DNA of 64,000 nt, from NCBI RefSeq assembly GCF_040802235.1, contig NC_133161.1, positions 16,509,001 to 16,573,000 of the forward strand. Direction: 5' to 3'. Position numbers and translations under genes: made by a program. The notes beneath the pieces were generated by a model. The model worked only from the letters and a program-made list of their open reading frames with translations. It was not told where the DNA came from and ran no database searches. Source of the stretch: Manis javanica (taxonomy: Eukaryota; Chordata; Mammalia; Pholidota; Manidae). Numbering within the stretch: the first letter of the stretch is position 1; every line of letters begins with the position of its first letter. Shown one piece after another: positions 59,700 through 64,000 of this stretch.

Positions 59700-59845
59700 G
59701 CTCTCAACCTTGAATGTGAACTGGAATCACCTGGGACCCCCACCCCAAAAGATTCTGATTTAATTGGCCAGGGCATCGGGATTCTGAAAAGCTTCCCCCG
59801 GGGATTCTCATGCTTAGGCGGGAGCCACTGGACCTAGATTCCAAC
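59700..59845. repeat. MER5A-type hAT MITE
   Basis: 'accttgaatgtgaactggaatcacctgggacccccaccccaaaagattctgatttaattggccagggcatcgggattctgaaaagcttcccccggggattctcatgc' is MER5A in a well-kept part. Confidence 0.8.
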
Positions 59846-59859
59846 AGGTTTCCTACCTG

Positions 59860-60180
59860 GTCTTCCCCCCTCTGGTCTTGCTTCCACCCTCTCTAACCTG
59901 TTCCCCCTGTGCTGGCTGAAGGAAGTCCATCAGATAGTGCTTCTCCCCTGCCTGTAACCTACAAGTGGCTTTCCACTACTCTCCAGACAAAATTCTGACT
60001 CACCTGGCTTAGAAATAGCTTCATGATTTGGTCCCTGTTCATTTCTCACTACCCCCATGCCTAGAGGTCTCTACCCACTCCCACTTCCTCAGAAAAACCA
60101 CAGGGTCTTCCTCTTTCCACAGCATTATTCCAGCCCTGGAAACCAAGCTCTCCCTTCCCGGGCAGCGCTTATCCCACAGG
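59860..60180 (+). repeat. L2 LINE remnant
   Basis: 'gtggctttccactactctccagacaaaattctgactcacctggcttagaaatagcttcatgatttggtccctgttcatttctcactacc' matches L2 ('agtggctccccattgctcttaggataaaatccaaactcctcagcatggc'). Confidence 0.65.
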
Positions 60181-60194
60181 CTTTGTTATCATCA

Positions 60195-60600
60195 CTCAGT
60201 TACTCAACAAACATTTACTGAGCGCCTATTATATTCCAAACCCTGTTAGTCACCAGGAATACAAAAGAGAGGAAAATTATACATGCTCTCTGCCTCCAGG
60301 GAGCTTACAGATGAGATGGGAGAGAGACATTAATCAAAGAATCACAAAATATCACATATAATTACCAACAGTGATGAGAGATGTAAGAGCTGTGGTCAGA
60401 AAAATCTTCACATGATCAGAAGGATGAATAAAAGTCACTTAGTTGGGGTGACTGGGTTTGGAGAATATTCCAGACACAGGAACAGCATCACGGAAGGCTC
60501 TAAGCTGGAAAGGAGCAAGGCAACCTCAGAACTGGAAGTAACTAGAGCCAAGCCCCTCACAAGTGTTCCTGTGCCTCCTGAACATCTTTCATGGTAACCT
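60195..60600 (+). repeat. L2-like/ancient LINE remnant
   Basis: 'tcaacaaacatttactgagcgcctattatattccaaaccctgttagtcaccaggaatacaaaagag', 'gggagcttacagatgagatgggagagagacattaatcaaagaatc' and 'gtcagaaaaatcttcacatgatcagaaggatgaataaa' follow a very common ancient mammalian repeat. The intronic copy at 1505-1645 has the same phrases. Family assignment is tentative. Confidence 0.55.
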
Positions 60601-60945
60601 GAGCTGACAAATAGTACCAGTAGAGTGGAATCCCTTGAGGGCAGAGTATGTGTGTACCAGCTGCGAAGCTGTATCTCGAGCTTAAAACCACTTAAGATTA
60701 GACAGAGTAGTGGATACAAAGTGCCCTGTTCTTCCCAAGATGAGAGTCCTCAACTTTCCTGGGTGTCCCAGGCCTCCATCAAGGAAGGAAATAGGACCGT
60801 CTCAGATAATTCTCCAAGCTGAGCCCCGTAGAACACGAGGTCGCCTGGCCTTGTACTTCTGTAAGTCTGTGTTCTGAGTCTCCTCAAACGTGGCCTCACC
60901 GTCTGAGAATTCCCAATACAATTTGCAGACGTTCTAAATCCTGAG
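60601..60945. other. Unassigned intergenic sequence
   Basis: No gene or repeat recognised. Confidence 0.4.
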
Positions 60946-61409
60946 TGTCTTAGGGTTCTCCAGAGAAACAGAACCAAGGGGATACACATACACACGCATA
61001 CCCTCATGTGGGGTGGGGAGGTCTGTGTAGGCTCAGAGGTTCCCCAGCCTTCCTTCTGCAAGCTGGAGGCTTGCAGGAAGCTGGTGGTATGATTCACTCT
61101 GAGTCTGAGGGCCTGAGAACCAGGGGAGCCAGCGTGGAAAATCCAAGTCAAGAGCAGATGAGAGGAGATGACCCAGGTCAAGGGGTGAGGCAGACAAAAA
61201 GTGCGAATTCCTCCTTCCTGCACCTTTTGTTCGGGCCCTCCCCTGACTGGATGATATCTGCCACACTGGGGAGGACAGTCTACTTCGCTGAGTCAATGGA
61301 TTCAAATGCTAATCTCATCTGGAAACATTCTCACTGACGCACCCAGAAATAATGCCCAACCTGGGCACCCTGAGGCCAGTCAGGTTGACGCCTAAAACGA
61401 ATGATCCCA
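60946..61409 (-). mobile_element. ERVL-type (MLT2-like) LTR
   Basis: Begins TGTCTTAGGGTTCTCCAGAGAAACAGAACC and ends 'cagtcaggttgacgcctaaaacgaatgatccca'. In between, 'gagtctgagggcctgagaaccaggggagcc' and 'gattcaaatgctaatctcatctggaaacattctcactgacgcacccagaaataatg' are typical of ERVL LTRs read in reverse. Near full length, about 464 bp. Confidence 0.75.
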
Positions 61410-62894
61410 CGGAGACAGCTTCCCAGCATTTTCCTGGTTTAAAAACAACAAAGAGATCATTCCATTTCATTCAGCACTTGAACTCTCTCTGGTAACATGG
61501 TAATAGGAAACTCACAAGTCAAATGCATTTAGGGTAAATCAGGCTTCTTCACTTTACTGACAAAATTCCATCTTCTAGAAGAGGAAGACAGATGTCTGAC
61601 CTGTCCTGGTCAATTTAAAGTCAGTGATCAATGGGCTGGTCTTTGTGCTTGAAGATGGCAGGTACTTTTTCTCTTGTTTGGCAGTACATGGGCACAACAA
61701 AAAAGTTCCAGGGGATACGAGTTCTGTAGAACCATAAACTCTATGCAAGAAGCACCACACAAGAAACAAAATCTCCTGGAAGAGATGGAATGACTCTCAA
61801 CCCTGTAAGATTGGACTGAAGGTATAACAGATGAAGCAAGAACATGCTATCAGAAACGGAGTTGGCATGTCCACCCAAAGAATGTTCAAGAATGATGCCC
61901 TGCCCAGTTCAAGTTCATCAGAGCTATTGGCTGTGTGTCCCATGTACGGCTAAGACTGATCACACCCTCACAGCTTACGGCTGTTAAACAGCAGAGCCAT
62001 CCAACTAGGTCCTTTTGTTCTGATTCCAGGCTCACCAGCCCGTGACTATTGACAACTGACTTGAAAACTCTTCTATAGGAAGAGACAGGTACAGATCATT
62101 ATAATGTATTTTATCTACGTGACAGTTGAGTGTTTCTGTATAAGTCAAGCAAGTGGCATGCTGATTTGATCCACAAGCCTATACATTTGACTAGAGAAAA
62201 TCTTCCTCACACTCTGTCTCTGCTCTCATGCTGACCAAACCAAGCTTTCAAAAGGCCAGAGGCAGAGCCTAGTCCCTGGGGAGGTCATCAATACCAATAC
62301 CACTTTATGTGTCAGCCGGCCTCACTCTAGACCCTCAGGTCACGTCTGTAACTTCCACTGGAGTTGTTTATTTTCCGGAGCTGTGTTCAGCTGCCCTGAG
62401 CCTCGTCTCCTAGAACCAAGGACATAACTTGGCAAGATGTCTACCCATGAATGTTTTTCCCTTTGATCAGTTACCTGTTATCTTTGGGGATTAAACTCAC
62501 AACCCAGGTGTCTGGGCACCCAGCTCTGATCAACTGAACAGAAAAATTCTGGTGGAGGCAACTGAACTCTCCTGATTCCACGCATCTCCCATGGGGTGGG
62601 ATCCCCAGAGGGTCAGCAATGGCTTTCAAAGTGAACAGAGGGCTTGCCAGCCTCTTTTCTCCTCAACCAGGTTCTCACAGGCTCACCTAATGGCCAGCTT
62701 TCCCAGGAGGTCAGCCTGCTATTATGTGGGTAACCCAGTGCCTAAGAGTGCTGGATACACAGCAGGGCTCAGTGACGCTTGGGAGGTGAATGAGGGAGTG
62801 GATACACGCATGCTGTTTCCTTTACCTCCTCCTCACGTCGTCCACAAGCACAACACGTCCCTAGAGTAACGTCTCTCTTTACACAAAGTGATTC
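61410..62894. other. Unassigned intergenic sequence
   Basis: No gene or confident repeat. Short chance frames only. Confidence 0.45.
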
Positions 62895-63005
62895 TCAGTA
62901 GCATGGGAGGGACGGGCTGTCAGCTGCATATCAAAATATCTGAGGCCTCAGGTTTGATAGTGCTCCCCCACACCCCCCAGGAGATTCTCAAATGTCCATG
63001 CTAAC
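62895..63005. repeat. MER5-like MITE remnant
   Basis: 'tgattctcagtagcatgggagggacgggctgtcagctgcatatcaaaatatctgaggcctc' and 'aggagattctcaaatgtccatgctaacc' loosely fit the MER5 family. Confidence 0.4.
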
Positions 63006-64000
63006 CTTTGGAAAGGAGGCTACAGAAAGCACTTGCTGGCTTCCCGCAGCTGGGCCCCTGGCCAACCTTGGACAGAGGCAGGCCGAGCCCTGGGAGCAGT
63101 GGGGAGGAAGATGCCGAGCATCCAAGGCGGCCAGTGCCTGCAGCAACTTCCCCCACCCACACAGACACCGGCAGACTCACGCACCTGGCTGGGGTTCCTC
63201 ATTCCCCGCATGGAAAATGGTTAAGGTAATTTTGTTTTCAGAGCAACCATCTCCCACTCAAACATGCAATGCCCACAGGGAAGCCCGGGGAGAGGTGAGC
63301 TCACCACCGAGTGTGGTGCAGTGTTTCCTTCCTGCCAGAGACAGTTTCTGTCCACTCCTCCGCCAGTGGCAACTGCCTTGCTTCACCCCTCCATGCTGTG
63401 GGAACCTAGGCTGAGCCCCAAGGCCACTGTCACCAGGGTCTAGGAGCACATGGGCACCCAGAGAGCCAGAGACCCACTTTTGTCGCTGTCAGATGGTGGG
63501 CTTCACACTTAGATCCTGCTTCATGTATCATGTGGGCTTGATCAGCAGGCTGTTGCACTGAGAGCAAGCACTCAGTTATGACTGCCTTATGAATGAATGA
63601 TGGAGAGACCGCAGAAAAGGACTGAAGGACTGAGACAAAGGAGGGCCCACATGAAGCAAGACTCCCTGGATGGAATCTGAGAGGAGGACCCCAAGCACAA
63701 AGCAGTGAGCTGAGAAGAGGCCATCTGAGGCAGCACGTTTCTAGAACAGAAAGTGGTCCAGTGGCCGATCAGGACTGCACAACCCACTGGCCTATGTTCA
63801 CCTGCCCTTAGTCACCATTCCCATCCCCAGGGATCTCCACAACTCCCCCACTTTTCCAAGAGAGGATGTGGGACGTGGCTGGAGTGGCTGACTGGAGGCA
63901 CCATCATGGCCTCAAGTTGTCCTTCCTTCCACCAGCCACCAGAGCAACAGCAATGGAGCAGGAGAAGCTTACCCCACAAGCATCGCATGCATGTAGCCCA
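63006..64000. other. Unassigned intergenic sequence to window end
   Basis: No gene recognised. GC-rich with overlapping short frames in all phases. Confidence 0.45.

Overview
This is a piece of a placental mammal genome. The strongest evidence is the terminal coding exon of the myotrophin gene (MTPN, + strand, 2261-2347): 28 codons matching the conserved ankyrin-repeat C-terminus ([12 protein letters not shown]...NQAIKALLQ) behind a canonical splice acceptor, followed by a long 3' UTR. Beyond it I see only intergenic DNA made of mammalian interspersed repeats (L1, L2, MIR, MaLR/ERVL LTRs, hAT-Charlie MITEs, and a few younger LTR and L1 insertions) in moderately AT-rich sequence. No bacterial-type genes, tRNA, rRNA or CRISPR arrays were seen. 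The species is not proven. No young lineage-specific SINE (Alu, B1/B2, Bov-tA, carnivore SINEC, ERE) was recognised. A short L1 3' end at 10145-10276 resembles, from memory, L1s of pangolins or a similarly SINE-poor lineage; this is a weak guess.

Layout. 1-2260 is the last MTPN intron, with old L2 debris. 2261-2347 is the last coding exon. 2348 to about 5425 is the 3' UTR. It ends at AATAAA 5404-5409 and contains a remnant of the LUZP6 overlapping ORF that has no AUG, two CpG-rich patches and two miR-375 seed matches. 5426-8360 is downstream intergenic DNA holding a very short L1-mobilised retroposon with perfect target duplications (7905-8034), apparently made from only the R region of a retroviral LTR. 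8356-10835 holds L1, MIR and hAT elements. 12570-13800 is an L2 interrupted by a MaLR LTR. 13800-14640 is largely repeat-free and carries an enhancer-like cluster. 14660-17890 is an eroded L1ME with a deleted interior that contains a 32-bp exact copy of sequence 1.7 kb upstream. 17900-27480 is mostly unassigned, with a few LTR and L1 remnants. 27480-31320 is an old L1 hosting a MaLR LTR. 31330-41100 is mostly unassigned, with L1 pieces. 41188-42341 holds two related solo LTRs in opposite orientation, each with its own 5-bp target duplication. 43900-46830 holds L1 and L2, including a MER20 with a recognisable 8-bp target duplication. 46830-64000 is gene-free by inspection, with a strong CTCF-type motif (48407-48421), a 28-unit GT microsatellite and scattered MER5, MIR, L2 and LTR copies.

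Functionally the window is one gene's 3' end plus a gene desert. What could act here is post-transcriptional control of MTPN through its 3' UTR and distal regulation through the CTCF-like site and a few motif clusters. Repeat family names come from recall of consensus sequences, not from a search. Boundaries are approximate unless target duplications fix them.
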